This document shows, piece by piece, positions 53,211 through 64,000 of a DNA stretch of 64,000 bases (positions are counted from its first letter, which is position 1; each line of letters opens with the position of its first letter). Source of the DNA: Echinarachnius parma (Eukaryota; Echinodermata; Echinoidea; Clypeasteroida; Echinarachniidae); the NCBI GenBank assembly GCA_037951105.1, contig JBAMJV010008012.1, positions 1 to 64,000 on the forward strand. The letters are read 5' to 3'. The notes beneath the pieces were generated by a model that worked only from the letters and a program-made list of their open reading frames with translations, did not search any database and was not told the DNA's origin. Both the position numbers and the translations under genes were made by a program.

Positions 53211-55501
53211 AACCGGTGCCCATATTCGTTAAACCCCGATAAGCTAGTTGGTTGATCAAATTACAATGTCGTTGTCCGCTAACTAGGCTTACCTGGCATT
53301 CAAGGCCAAAAGGCTAGATTCGCTATCGTAGTCAAGGCCTGACCTAGCATGACAACCCATCTTTCTAAATTCCACAAGCATTTGGTATTCCACGACATTG
53401 TTAGTCGAAAATCGAACAATTACAACAATCTGCGGTGTGGACTAATTGCATTGCAATCTATTTATGTGGGACCTTCTGTATAGAGCTTTCTTGGACTTAC
53501 AACAAAGTTGAATGACCCAGCTAAATTGTTCTTATTCACAAAAGCCGAATAGAACAAATTTGTAGCAACAACTGGACAAAACTTTAGAGGTACTCTGCTG
53601 TACCGGTAAATCGTTAGCAAGTAACAATCTGCCCGGTTATAGTGTCTATGCGTGTGGCGCGATCGTGAACATGGCAAGGAGAATATTCGAATTAGGTGAA
53701 TTAAGGCGTGCCTTTCGAATAAGGGAACATTTTTTTTTCGAATTTGTTATGATAGCGTGATGTTTAGTTCCCCAAGTAACATACTATTTCTTGTCTGTCC
53801 CAGCATCCTTGCACTTGCATCGATACCATCCTAAAACTGTACGGTATTTGTCAGATTAAATTACATGTTTTTTATCTTGAGAGTAATTTGCCTTTATTTG
53901 TCCTTTTTGCTGACATATTAGCTTACTTTTGCAGTTCCGGTTTTGATTTTATGTGATTTCAATTATGTTTTGATGAATCTATCTATATAATACTATTATG
54001 TACAATTTCGTTCCTGTTTTCACTGCTATTGAACAGTTTCCCTTGTCCTGCTATCATATTATGAGCGTGGCGGAGCTTGATCATAATGAGGAGGATTTAT
54101 TTATTTTGTTTTGTTTCATTGGGGGTGGCTATGAAAACATGTGCTTACGCGTGATCCCCCCCCCCCCTCCCCCCCTCCGTCCCGCCCCGAAAAAAAAACA
54201 TCATTGCCACTCACGCTCATATCTACAGTAACACCCTTACATTTAGGAATTCCTTCCTGTCACAACTGTATAAGAACCATTATAGCACGCTTTTTTTTTG
54301 GACACAGGTTATCGCCCCCCACGTTAACCCAAATAAGACAATTATGTTCTACTACCCCCTCTCGCCCCCCCCCCCCCCCCCCACCCCTTACTGCTTGCTC
54401 ATCTGGATTGGCCCGGTTTCGCTCATTTCAACCATTTTGTATCATGTTGCAGTAAAACACACAAACTCAATAAGACGTTCTTATGACTGGAACAAGAAGG
54501 ACAATTTTTTTCATTCACACGTTCAAGTGAACTGCGCTTTTATGCGATGTCAAACAAAATGGTGACAGATGGACTGTTACCATGACAGCCACGATGAATA
54601 ATTAAGTAATCCGAGCTGTTGACTTTTTATCGATATGGTTAGAAGTGCTTCTTGGATTACGATTTAGCAACCAGCTATGAAGATTTCAAATGGGCATTGT
54701 ATTACAAGGCTCAAACGCTCGTTAATTGATTGATATGGTAAGGGCATAGAAAGCATGCTAAATCTACACACATTACTGAAGACATACCCATGCACGTGTG
54801 TGTTGTGCACTGCTCTGTGAAGAACAAAGGTGATCACTCAAGCGAGTTTTGTTTGTTCGCCGCTACTTATCGTCCAACCTGGCATTTTGGCAAGGAGATA
54901 AGGCCTAGCAGACAGCTTAGGCTATTGGACTTTTATGAATATGACCGCAGAGCACTATAAATCTGATTGCCTATGGAGAGAAATATTCAGTATTTGGACA
55001 TTATTGCTCTTTCGAAAAATGAAGTTTAAATTAGAAAATTCTAAAACAAGTTGTTATGATGTCATAGCTTCTGTACTATATTAAATAAGGTGTGTTAATT
55101 CAAACATTTGGTGGATATTCCACAGGTTTGTTATTCCGATGGTCTGTAAACCTAATTAATCAGATGATAAGAAATGGAACCATTATTTTGAGGGTTAGTT
55201 AATCCAATCAAAGAAAGGTTTCATTAACACAAATGTTCGTTATTTCGAATGTTCACAGTTCCTTAACAAGGAGGTTCATTAATCTAAACATTTATGAGTG
55301 CATAATTTTTAATTTCCGGATCATCGAACAATTGGAATAACCAGGCTCCTTGTAATGAATCTTCGGAATAACGAGCACTTTTGAATAACAAACCTTCACA
55401 TTATTGTACAAATCCTTTTCAATTTTCTAGGGATAACAAACGTTTTAGAATAACAAACTAATTCAAACATATTAGGAAACTAACCAGAAATTATTATAAT
55501 G
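53211..55501. other. No gene; C-tracts and repeat fragments
   Basis: C homopolymers at about 54156-54180 and 54367-54382. 54977-55085 is a diverged third copy of the arm end at 52880-52980 ('gaaaattctaaaa', 'gatgtcata'). 55130-55500 is a degenerate minisatellite of 'GAATAACRAAC' motifs. The proline-rich frames in this stretch are artefacts. Confidence 0.5.
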
Positions 55502-55910
55502 TGATTAAAAGAGAGCAAAGAAAAAAGGGATTATAACGAGATTCGAATCCGAGACCTCCAGATTGCTAGACCGGTGCTCTTACCGACTGAGCCATAGCAA
55601 ATCCTATGACGGCAATCGGCCCTGAAACCCCTTAATTCTTCATTGTATGTTCGAATTAATTATTTTAAAAAAGCTGCATCACTTCGGTGATCCCTCGCAT
55701 ATATCGCCAACTTGATATCCATCCTTCGGGTTTATGTCAGGTTTATAATAGCTTCTGACCACTTGAGCAATGACGAATTAAGGGGTTTCATGGACGATCG
55801 CCGCCATAGGGTTTTCTAAAGCTCAGTTGGTAAGAGCACCGATTTAGCAATCCGGAAGTCTCGGCTTTGAATCCCGTTAGAATTCCATTTTCTTTGCTCT
55901 CTTTTCATCA
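55502..55910. mobile_element. Foldback element with two facing tRNA-like halves
   Basis: Left (55502-55645) and right (55760-55910) arms are inverted repeats, from AAAAGAGAGCAAAGAAAA to its complement at the other end. Each arm holds a tRNA-like block: the minus strand at 55540-55598 and the plus strand at 55816-55876, with a B-box-like GATTCGAATC/GCTTTGAATCCC, a D-arm GCTCAGT.GGTAAGAGCAC and an anticodon loop reading AGC (Ala). Stems are mismatched and acceptor ends absent, so these are SINE- or tRNA-derived relics. The element is embedded in the GAATAAC minisatellite. Confidence 0.75.
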
Positions 55911-55964
55911 GAATAACGAACTGTTAACCTTCCGAATGACTGGGTTTGTTCTATTTGCATGCAG

Positions 55965-56111
55965 TCTTACAGGCAAGGAACCTTACCGGGCAGAGCAACG
56001 ATCAGTCCTTGGAGTTTTACCTCAACCTGTACAAGTCTACAGCAATGCAAGAACTTATTGACAGCAGCATCACAGATAACAACGGGAAGATGTATCACCA
56101 AAAAGTGTTCG
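55965..56111 (+). CDS. CHST15-like: CHST15-like sulfotransferase, middle exon
   Basis: After TATTTGCATGCAG, begins with two bases completing a Val codon from the 28557 exon and runs 48 codons to TTCG before GTAATT. It reads LQARNLTGQSNDQSLEFYL and NLYKSTAMQELIDSS, ending QKVFG, where the Gly is completed in the next exon. This helical linker between the 5' and 3' PAPS-binding motifs is poorly conserved in the family, but phase compatibility on both sides and the QKVF-GDAS junction support it. The 27.3-kb upstream intron contains most of the LINEs of this window. NLT could be N-glycosylated. Confidence 0.8.
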
Positions 56112-56320
56112 GTAATTATTGTATTTGATAGTATACAACTACTGTAGCTAATATGCTTATATCAATAATTGGTTAGTTAGTTTATATCACTCATCAGTAT
56201 AGTGTATGGCGAGGGTGTCCTAATTTGTCAATGGTCTTGAAAAGCTATTCAATTTAAAGGACAGTGAACCGTGGACAAGTCGTTTGAGCACGATCGGTCA
56301 AGAAATAAGAAGGATATTCG

Positions 56321-56644
56321 TCGCTGGGCTGTTAAAATCTCGTATCTCAAATTTTGGTGAAAATTACTTTTTTTCATCTTGTAATAACCACATGAGTTTT
56401 TGTTTTCTTTCTAATAACCACAATTCATCTTTTTGAAAACCTCGTATCTCCTTTTAGGATTTAGTTCGAAAACCTCGTAACTCATTTTCCCGCCTTCCAA
56501 ATTATTTTTCGTGCATTTCAACCATTTCATATCTTAAGTTCAAATAACATAGCCTACGCACATAATTTTTAAAAATAAGAATGTTTTTTCGCTCTCCTGA
56601 CAATTTTATTTTTGTTTAGATACGAGGTTTTAACAGCCCAGCGA
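56321..56644. mobile_element. Short TIR MITE, 324 bp
   Basis: 27-bp inverted ends starting TCGCTGGGCTGTTAAAA. The tail of the repeat, CTCGTATCT, recurs inside the element near 56440 and 56476. It has no clear flanking duplication or ORF. It lies in the intron between exons 3 and 4 of the sulfotransferase gene. Confidence 0.8.
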
Positions 56645-56819
56645 TTATGGCTCATCGGAAACAACCATTTATGTCTACGAGTGACTGAAATTGGCAACAC
56701 ACTCTGATAAGTTTTGTACAAAAGAATTCTCGTTTTCTTCCATTTTATCACAATATAAGATTATGTTTACCCTTTCTTTGAGTTCAACATACGATTTAAG
56801 ATGAAATTGATTAATGTTA

Positions 56820-57290
56820 CTGATGAGTGCATAATTCCTTCTAGTTGTTTACGTTCTCTCTGGTATCACTACTAATATAAACAAATAATCAATGTTTGTG
56901 AAACCACCATCAACTATTTTGACTGACCACTGGAGGCTGCCATGTTTTACAACGGCATTGCATTAAACGTCATCTGAGTGCACCTGGGCGTGCACTAACA
57001 AAAGCGGGTTATGTTACCTCTGTTGAATTTGATGATATGTCTGTGGTGACGTTAAAACATAATTTCATTGTTTTTTAAATTTAGATTAAGCTCATATTTC
57101 CATATTTCCTACATAATCCATAACACGAATATTACAAATGTGTTTGAAAACATTGTAATTGAGGAGTTATCATCAATGAATTAGTGGTAATTCGTAAGCC
57201 AGTATTGTGGCATCAAAATTCCCGCCGAAACCAGCTGAAATACTATGACGTCATCCATTGAGTAAGTCATCATTAGCAGACGATGTCCGA
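56820..57290. repeat. Left arm of a foldback element
   Basis: Complementary to right-side segments: CACTGGAGGCTGCCATGTTT at 56929 pairs with sequence at about 60355-60374, and 'gcactaacaaaagc' pairs near 60310. Its inner end (ATTAGCAGACGATGTC at about 57273) pairs with 58365-58380. Confidence 0.75.
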
Positions 57291-57294
57291 TATA

Positions 57295-57890
57295 CACTAC
57301 TCACAAAAAGTAAGTACCCCCTAGCATTTTTTCATATATCTCAACAAAAAAATCACCGATTTTGATCATTTCATCTTTAAAAAAATGAATTTTCTAAAGT
57401 GTCTAAGTGCAACAAACAAAGTTTCACTTTCAGTTTTATTTGGCATAGTGGGTACATTTTGTATACGAGTAAACATCTTTATTGAAGATTGCCCGACACA
57501 CAAATATATTATGTAATGCTGCATTGATCTTAGTGACACCATTTTTCAAAAGCATGCATTTTTCTAAAACAATAGGCCTTTCAATATGAAATTGTTGGGG
57601 ATTAGAATGGCCGAAGTCATGTCCTGTTTTCATCTTGATTGGAGTTGGCATAATTCACTAATCTGTTATGTAATTCAGTAATACTGCTGAATTGTTCACA
57701 GTGGAACCAGTTTTTAAAAGCTTACTCGTGTACAAAATGTACCCACTATGCCACATCAAACTAAAAGTGCAACTTTTTTGTTGGCACTTTGTTTTAGAAA
57801 ATTCATTTGTTGATGATGAAAACGTTGATGAAATACTTTTTGAGATATATGAAAAAATGCTAGGGTTGTACTTACTTGTTGTGAGTAGTG
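57295..57890. mobile_element. Tc1/mariner-like MITE, 596 bp
   Basis: Ends CACTACTCACAAAAAGTAAG and, on the other strand, CACTACTCACAACAAGTAAG. TA flanks both ends (57293-57294 and 57891-57892). The arms extend inward (TACACATTTTGTA-like blocks near 57460 and 57735). No transposase ORF is present. It sits at the centre of the larger foldback at 56820-60490. Confidence 0.85.
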
Positions 57891-58359
57891 TATAACAACA
57901 ACATTTTATAGCGCCTTTTTAACATGACTCTGTTTATTGAGGAGAATATTTGTCATTATTTGCTCCTCTGCCTCGCTGTTAAGAACACTTTGCTGCTCTT
58001 TGACACACAATTTTCCCGTAAAGCATGCTAAATAACGTTAATTTAATATATCACATCGCCCATAAGTATCACACACATAATTGCACATTCAGCGACACCC
58101 GCATCAAAATGCGGCTGTTGAACAATAGGCCAATAGGTCGTGCCCCGACTTCGGCGGGTCTTTCAAGCAGATAAAGTAGGACGGTGTGTGACTTACTTCA
58201 TTGAATTTGCCTTTATTTCCGTAACTGTCTCCGAGTGAATGATTATTGAGTCGAGGTGAACCTTATTTACAAAATGCAATTACATAAATGCGCTTTCGTG
58301 GCAAGAATACACGTTTAGCAGACAATATGAGTGCACTTATGGTTGTGTAGATTCGCAAT

Positions 58360-60490
58360 GAGACATCGTCTGCTAATAATAAATTACTCAATGAGTGACG
58401 TCATCAAAACATTGGCGTTTTTTAGCGCAAAGAGTGCTTGTTTTCGATTCTTGTGATGGGGTTTTGTTAAAGGAGAAATTCAAAGGGAATAGAATCAAGT
58501 TATTATGGTTTATTTTATGATAGAATGAGTTATTAAAGCAATTTGTGCAGTTAACAAGTCATGAAAGTGTTCAGTTTCATGTTTTATGAAAATAAAATTT
58601 TAGTGAATTGACCCTCCCCTTTACCATGAAATCGGCACAGCAAAGTGGCTCTGTGCGTGACGTAAGAGCCGGGCTTTGCGCTCCCGACAGCTCTAGCTCG
58701 AACGGCGATCTACACGCAAATGTTCATAGAGTGGACGCAGTTCTACTCTCTCAAAACGATTGAATATTGCCTGAATAATCAATATCTGACACACAGTTGT
58801 CCTCCCATGTCCTGAAACATATCCTAATGTCAATATTCATGTCATTATTGGCATTGAAAAAGTGTAAATCTCCGTAAAATAACTGTTTACAACTCACAAT
58901 TTTGCCGAATTGTTGTTCATATGTACACGGAGATAGTATGAAAAACAAATCTATTATAGCTGTGTTTCAAAACAAAATTACCTAGTAGAATCATGTTCCG
59001 AGCTAGAATTGCCTTTGTTATAACAATATATAATATTTCTTATCCATTTCAATATGTCAATAACTGGTATAATTACATAGAATAGTGTATTTCTCACCGT
59101 TTTGGTTTTGGTTTTGTTTCGTTTCGTAAAAGTTTCGTCCATCGAGAAATACATGCAAGCGCACGATCGTATACCCGGCCGTATAACTATGCATATTGTG
59201 TATGTTATTGAACTAAAAGTAGTTCCAGCGTATGCGCTATATTCGAAGCTTTATACAGTCCACACGATCACGATCTCGCTCTAGAATTACATCTGACAGT
59301 ACAACATGGATGAAGAATTTCAACAAAACAGCCTGTTAATGGACTTCGAAGTATCCGTGGAGGAGCAAGCTAGTTAAGCTAACACGTGCACTCGTTTGTT
59401 TTGATGCGCGCGCAGGAAATGTAAATCCGCCAGCGCTATCAGCCGTATAGGTGATGCGGCTGCCAATGTTCAGAGAAATCGCGGATGAATCGTAACAACA
59501 CAGGAGATCGCGAATCTAATTCACTCGACTTTTCAAGCTAAACCATGAAACTAGCCATGATAGATCGACTAAAGTAATAACTATTCTTCGTTTTTTTTTT
59601 TTATTTCATTTGATTCATAATGATTATTAACTGTTTGTTTCCATAATGGAAGTGGTAAATTCTCCGTCTGATATGTCAAAGTGAAACTACATGAAAAAAT
59701 CGCCTGCTCCCAAATCTGTGCAGGCCTACTGCACGACACAGTCGTATAGTTTCCCCTTCTTTTTTCACCTTTTTCAACTTTTTTTGTCACAAACAATACA
59801 TTTGTTGGAATATCATGATGAAAATATAAATGAGAAGCAAATTACAAACAATGTAGTATTATAATATATTCTTGGTAAGGGAAAAATAGCACATAAGTTG
59901 AAGCTTGTCTTTCCAGCCTGGTATATTATACGCTTATCTACATACAACCGCGGCAGCCGCCTGGGCTTCAAGCCCGGTTCTTACGTCACAGCTAAAGGCC
60001 GTTTCGTGTAGCGACTGAGCGAATTTGTCCCTGGGAATAGGGTGATGTTTTCACCCTAATTTCGCTTTTATGGAAGCGTTATATTGTTTGAATGTCAGTC
60101 AAGCTCATTCTATGGCTTATAAGCTTTCTGTAGATATGAATATCGTCATATTTAGGGGTTTTCTTTGATTTTCTCCTTTAAGTTGTTGTAATAAGATATC
60201 GTGTTGGCATGGGGAAAAAAAGTAGTGATCTTAATCTGTTAGCCCCTAGCTCTTTAGTGATGGATTATGCTCATATTTTGTGATTTTCAATGACATTCTA
60301 CTTTAACTGCTTTTGTTAGTGCCAATCGAATGACGTTTCATATGGTACAGTTGGAAAACATGGCAGCCTCCAGTGTTCATTCAATCAAAACAGTTGATAT
60401 TGGTTCAATTAACATTGCTTATTTGTATTATTAGAAATACCCATGATGAAACGTGCGACTAGAAGTGACGGAAATTATACACATAAACAT
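58360..60490. repeat. Right arm of the foldback, expanded by further insertions
   Basis: The inner end (58365-58440) and outer end (60290-60490) are inverse copies of 57210-57290 and 56820-57070. The intervening 58440-60290 has no counterpart on the left and contains its own inverse pair 'gtgacgtaag..ccgggctt' at about 58658 and 59967 (complementary). This is probably another nested element. No gene. Confidence 0.6.
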
Positions 60491-60629
60491 CTATTTAATC
60501 AAAATAATCAATGGTCAATATTCTCATCAAACACTGCCCGATGAGACAATTATTAACGAATAAAAAATACGAATAATCGATGTTTATCTGATTCAAATCA
60601 TTATCATTTGTTATAATGAATGATTCCAG

Positions 60630-60783
60630 GCGATGCTTCGATTTCCACGTTTTACACGGTGGGCCTGGAGTGGACACAGCTGTACCCAAACGCGTCGGAA
60701 CCCCTTTACACAAATGCAAACCTCATACGAGCACTGCAGCCCAATGCGAAGATAGTGATGATGATTCGAAACCCCACAGACAG
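60630..60783 (+). CDS. CHST15-like: CHST15-like sulfotransferase, exon leading into the 3'-PAPS site
   Basis: Starts after GATTCCAG, completing the Gly codon of the preceding exon (F-GDASIST), and ends with two bases before GTAACG. The product GDASISTFY is the family's GDAS/T segment. PNAKIVMMIRNPTDR is the strand and loop of the 3'-phosphate-binding site, with the invariant Arg. Fifty-one codons result when the flanking bases are counted. It sits 679 bp before the final exon here. Its GAT codons are few, so the adjacent GAT microsatellite (60822) is unrelated. Confidence is high because the motif order matches the family. Confidence 0.88.
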
Positions 60784-60821
60784 GTAACGATGATGATTAT
60801 AATTAGGTGGCGACTATGGTA

Positions 60822-60985
60822 TCGAGTATAATGATGACGATGATGATGATGACAACGATGAAAATGATGATGGTACCGATGAAAATGATATGATGATGAT
60901 GATGATGATGACGATGATGACGATGATGAAGATGATGATGATGATGATGATAATATTGGCGCTGATGATGATGATGGAAGTGGGT
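60822..60985 (+). repeat. (GAT)n microsatellite in the intron
   Basis: GATGAT repeats with interspersed GAC and GAA variants, ending in a short A-run. A His/Asp-rich frame over it is an artefact. Confidence 0.95.
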
Positions 60986-61059
60986 AAAAAAAAAAAGTAG
61001 AAAATATAAATATTTGAGAAAAGCCATAATACAGTTAGAAGTTAATAACTACCCCCCGC

Positions 61060-61148
61060 CCCCTCTCTCACTCACTCATTCACTCAATCACTCACTTAAT
61101 CAATCAATCAATAAATCAACCAACCAACCAACCAACTAACAAACCAAC
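61060..61148 (+). repeat. (ACTC)n / (CAAT)n / (CCAA)n compound microsatellite
   Basis: CACTCACT, AATCAATC and CCAACCAACC repeats in a row. CCAA repeats continue after the element at 61149-61386 (to about 61422), so that element interrupts them. Confidence 0.9.
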
Positions 61149-61386
61149 CCCGGTGGTGTCACCTCGTATTCAGACTGAGGTAGGACATGTGATCGTCATC
61201 ATCGACATCATCTTGAAAAAAAAAAACCTATTTCTGGAAGTCGCGTACATCGTCATGGAAAAAACCCTATTTGTCGATTTCCGTGTGCAAGTAAATATCG
61301 CGTTCACATGCGAAAATTACCCCTTTTCACTTGAAATTGTGAACGATCCTGCGTGTCCACGGCCAATGTGTGGTGACACCACCGGG
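61149..61386. mobile_element. Small TIR element inside a CCAA microsatellite
   Basis: The ends CCCGGTGGTGTCACC and GGTGACACCACCGGG are perfect 15-bp inverted repeats, 238 bp apart. Microsatellite of the CCAA type lies on both sides. The interior shows a direct repeat 'gaaaaaa.cctattt' at about 61215 and 61258. No ORF is assigned. Confidence 0.7.
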
Positions 61387-61462
61387 TAACCAACCAATCA
61401 ACCAACCAACCAACCAACCAATTAATTATCATAATTACGTTCTCTTTCCTCACTCCCTTCAG

Positions 61463-61601
61463 AGCGAACTCCTGGTATTGGTATTCATTCACCAATCGGT
61501 CGGTCGAGAACTGGGACAGTGTGGCGAAGAAACGTATAAACTGCTTCAAGAAATGCCTCGAGTCACATAACCTCAGATATTGTGCGTATGAGTCAGGATG
61601 C
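61463..61601 (+). CDS. CHST15-like: CHST15-like sulfotransferase, exon with 3'-phosphate-binding serine
   Basis: After CCCTTCAG, one base completes Arg, then 46 codons follow before a consensus GTAAGT donor. The product reads ANSWYWYSFTNRS and VAKKRINCFKKCLESHNLRYCAY. RNPTDR-ANSWY across the junction is the 3'-PAPS-binding motif R-(X6-8)-S of sulfotransferases. The Cys pair with SHNLRYCAY matches the CHST15 family, where the Cys form disulfides. NRS may be glycosylated. The following exon must lie beyond the 850-bp TAC microsatellite (61641-62490) or outside the window; no candidate was found before 64000. Confidence 0.87.
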
Positions 61602-61640
61602 GTAAGTTTATCACTGTATAGGAGCACATAACTAACCCTG

Positions 61641-61658
61641 TACTACAACTACTACTAT

Positions 61659-61724
<66 letters not shown>

Positions 61725-61736
61725 CACTACTACTAC

Positions 61737-61784
<48 letters not shown>

Positions 61785-61786
61785 AT

Positions 61787-61874
<88 letters not shown>

Positions 61875-61901
61875 AACTACTACTACTACTACTACTCTTG
61901 A

Positions 61902-61970
<69 letters not shown>

Positions 61971-61972
61971 AT

Positions 61973-62032
<60 letters not shown>

Positions 62033-62054
62033 GTAGTAGTAGTACTACTACTAC

Positions 62055-62096
<42 letters not shown>

Positions 62097-62097
62097 A

Positions 62098-62156
<59 letters not shown>

Positions 62157-62158
62157 AT

Positions 62159-62212
<54 letters not shown>

Positions 62213-62252
62213 ATACTACATCTACTACTACTAGTACTACTACTACTACTAG

Positions 62253-62287
<35 letters not shown>

Positions 62288-62327
62288 CTACTACTACTAC
62301 TACTACTACTAGTAGTAGTAGTACTAC

Positions 62328-62423
<96 letters not shown>

Positions 62424-62490
62424 TACTACTACTACTACTACTAATACTACTGCTGCTGCTGCTACTACTAATACTACTACTACTACTACT
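61641..62490 (+). repeat. (TAC)n microsatellite, 850 bp, with strand flips
   Basis: TAC/ACT repeats starting about 40 bp after the donor of the last exon, with scattered substitutions. At about 62030-62046 and 62307-62322 the unit switches to TAGTAGTAG before returning, leaving short complementary inserts. Poly-Val and poly-Leu frames over it are artefacts. Confidence 0.97.
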
Positions 62491-63084
62491 GTGTCAGCAT
62501 TCTTTCTTCTTGTCAGTCTCTTATTCTTCTCTGTATTCATATCCCTCTTATATGTTTACTTTTGTACGCGCATATAGACCCTAACCGTGATGTGATATGC
62601 GCTATAGAAGGACTGTTTATTACTAGACTAGTATTATTGTTATAATTTTCGCATCATTCCAAGGACATGCCAGATCACATAATTACACACTTTGTCAACC
62701 TTTTGTCACGTTTGCAGATTGGTCAACATAATTATAGTTAATAAATCCCTTTAAAGGCTGTGTGAAACATTTGCAAAGTAATGCAGACACTGCAGTTCTT
62801 TCTCAACATGTGCATGTAGCTATGGAATAATGTTAATAATAATGTGTGAGAAATATCAAATCAATTGAACCCTTACTTTTTACTCTGTTTTACTTTGGAA
62901 AAAATATGACTTGAGGTAACTCAGCCTCTGGATAATTCGGCACTTGATAAGTCGATACTAATACGACATACGTTGGTTAGTGTGCCGTCAGACTAGAGCC
63001 ACGCTCTAGCCACGATCTAGACAATAGCTGATCACAATCACTGGAATGTACCTGCAAAATGTCTTTTGTCCAATGAGGATCTGA
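62491..63084. other. No gene; possible CR1-like tail
   Basis: At 62570-62640 'ccctaaccgtgatgtgatat' and 'gcgctatagaaggactgt' resemble CR1/L2-type 3' ends. Nothing else is recognised. Confidence 0.35.
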
Positions 63085-63330
63085 ATGGGAAGATTATCTC
63101 ACATGTGTCAATAGATATCCTTCCATGAATGCACAGACAATAGCTCGCTGAACAAAAGACTAGGTCGGCAAAAGACCCACGACCGACCCACGACCGCTTG
63201 TTAAGCTTTGGACATGTCGAAAGCGGTCGTGAGTCTTTGGCGTTCTGCTCTTTTGTTTAGGGAGCCATTGTTTGTCCATGCATGAGAGGATATCATTTCA
63301 CCTATGTGCGATAATCCTCCCATTCATTCG
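63085..63330. repeat. Foldback (palindromic MITE), about 245 bp
   Basis: Left arm blocks GAACAAAAGA, CAATAGCTC and GATATCCTTCCATG have inverse partners at 63245-63330 (TCTTTTGTTTAG, GAGCCATTG, CATGAGAGGATATC). The centre is near 63207, with CACGACCG (two copies, tandem) on the left and CGGTCGTG on the right. No flanking duplication was determined. Confidence 0.75.
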
Positions 63331-64000
63331 TCATTTAATCATCGTTCGGACAATGCTTCGCCTCCCACTGCCACATTTATGAATGGGGATTATGGGGATT
63401 AGGAGCGGCGCGAGAGCGTAGCTATATGTGACGGGGGTATTACAGAGTGACACATAACAATACACTGCAAATATTTTCTCAGGTCTTCTATAATATGCCT
63501 GGTATGTTAGGTTCAGGGGACACTACAGTGCACATTGAAAGTATGTTGAATAGGGAGTTACATGGAGTGGGTTAAGTTATCAAGTCAGTTGTTTAGTAAA
63601 TCGGAATGCACGCTATACATTGTATGATTGAATGTATATACATTGTAGTGTAGAATGTGTGTAGGCTAATGATATAACAATAGGAGGTGTGTGTAGAATA
63701 GTACTAGTATAAGGTATGATAGGCAAGCTATACAAAGTGACCAGGTACAAAAGTTGTTTTGTAGCTTAGCAACGAGGGTAGTGAGAGCCTTCGTTCCATG
63801 GATCATTGCATCGTGTGCGTTCGAAGTCAATGCATTGCCATTGCAGTCGGTCACATTTTGTATTTAACGATGTGTATGTTCATCGACGTGTGTAGCTACC
63901 CCTTAACGTCTAGCTAGACGTTTATTAATTTTGAAAACATGAATAAATCAACGATTCGATTTCTCTCTAACCCGATCAAAAAGGGACACATAACGTAAAT
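63331..64000. other. No gene recognised
   Basis: No exon of the sulfotransferase gene nor any repeat could be supported in the last 670 bp. Confidence 0.35.

Noticed and set aside
53462-53500. 'tgtgggacc' as the start of the PAPS-loop exon
   Set aside because: The following codons do not fit the loop, and the true exon was found at 28557.
54141-54565. Proline-rich proteins
   Set aside because: The frames are open only because of poly-C tracts.
55540-55876. Two functional tRNA-Ala genes
   Set aside because: Anticodon stems are mismatched, acceptor stems are not formed, and both lie in inverted-repeat arms; they are relics.
61632-62584. Open frames of 302 and 228 codons
   Set aside because: Translations of the TAC microsatellite.

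Overview
This is nuclear DNA from an animal, most likely a marine invertebrate deuterostome such as an echinoderm, hemichordate or lancelet. That placement is an inference from repeat style and the host gene; the exact group cannot be read from the window. The DNA is AT-rich, has no bacterial gene organisation, and carries canonical GT-AG introns.

One host gene is supported. Five coding exons on the + strand (14709-14822, 28557-28683, 55965-56111, 60630-60783, 61463-61601) encode the middle of a carbohydrate sulfotransferase of the CHST15 type. They join in frame across every intron (227 codons) and carry both PAPS-binding motifs. The 5' and 3' ends of the gene lie outside the window or were not recognised. 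A decayed copy of the first exon sits about 280 bp upstream of the real one.

Nearly everything else is transposable element sequence filling the introns and upstream region, layered in nests. 1-3200: a mariner-like end and a minus-strand RTE-like LINE, interrupted by a 35-bp-TIR MITE that itself contains a second MITE. 5100-16000: a TTAA-flanked MITE family. One copy is split by a 2.75-kb Mutator-like element that itself carries a 500-bp hAT-like element. A Tc1/mariner-like element and smaller TIR elements follow. 17000-24900: a CR1/Rex-like LINE, a 2.26-kb palindrome, a tandem duplication with a MITE in only one copy, and a LINE remnant split by a palindromic mariner MITE. 25300-29000: trinucleotide microsatellites flank a 2.46-kb inverted-repeat element carrying nine exact copies of a 14-bp box. 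Exon 2 follows, squeezed between two microsatellites. 29000-40000: an L1/Tx1-like ORF1, then a CR1-like LINE inserted inside another CR1-like LINE that retains ORF1 and most of ORF2. 42000-53200: an 11-kb inverted repeat, with an R2-like restriction-endonuclease-type LINE in its left arm and, in its loop, a LINE split by a hAT-like element that itself holds a further LINE. 55500-64000: a tRNA-like foldback, small TIR elements, the last three exons, and an 850-bp TAC microsatellite.

Several insertions are dated relative to each other by intact target-site duplications, and some by in-window empty sites or restored reading frames. No CRISPR array, rRNA gene, credible functional tRNA gene or viral gene was seen.
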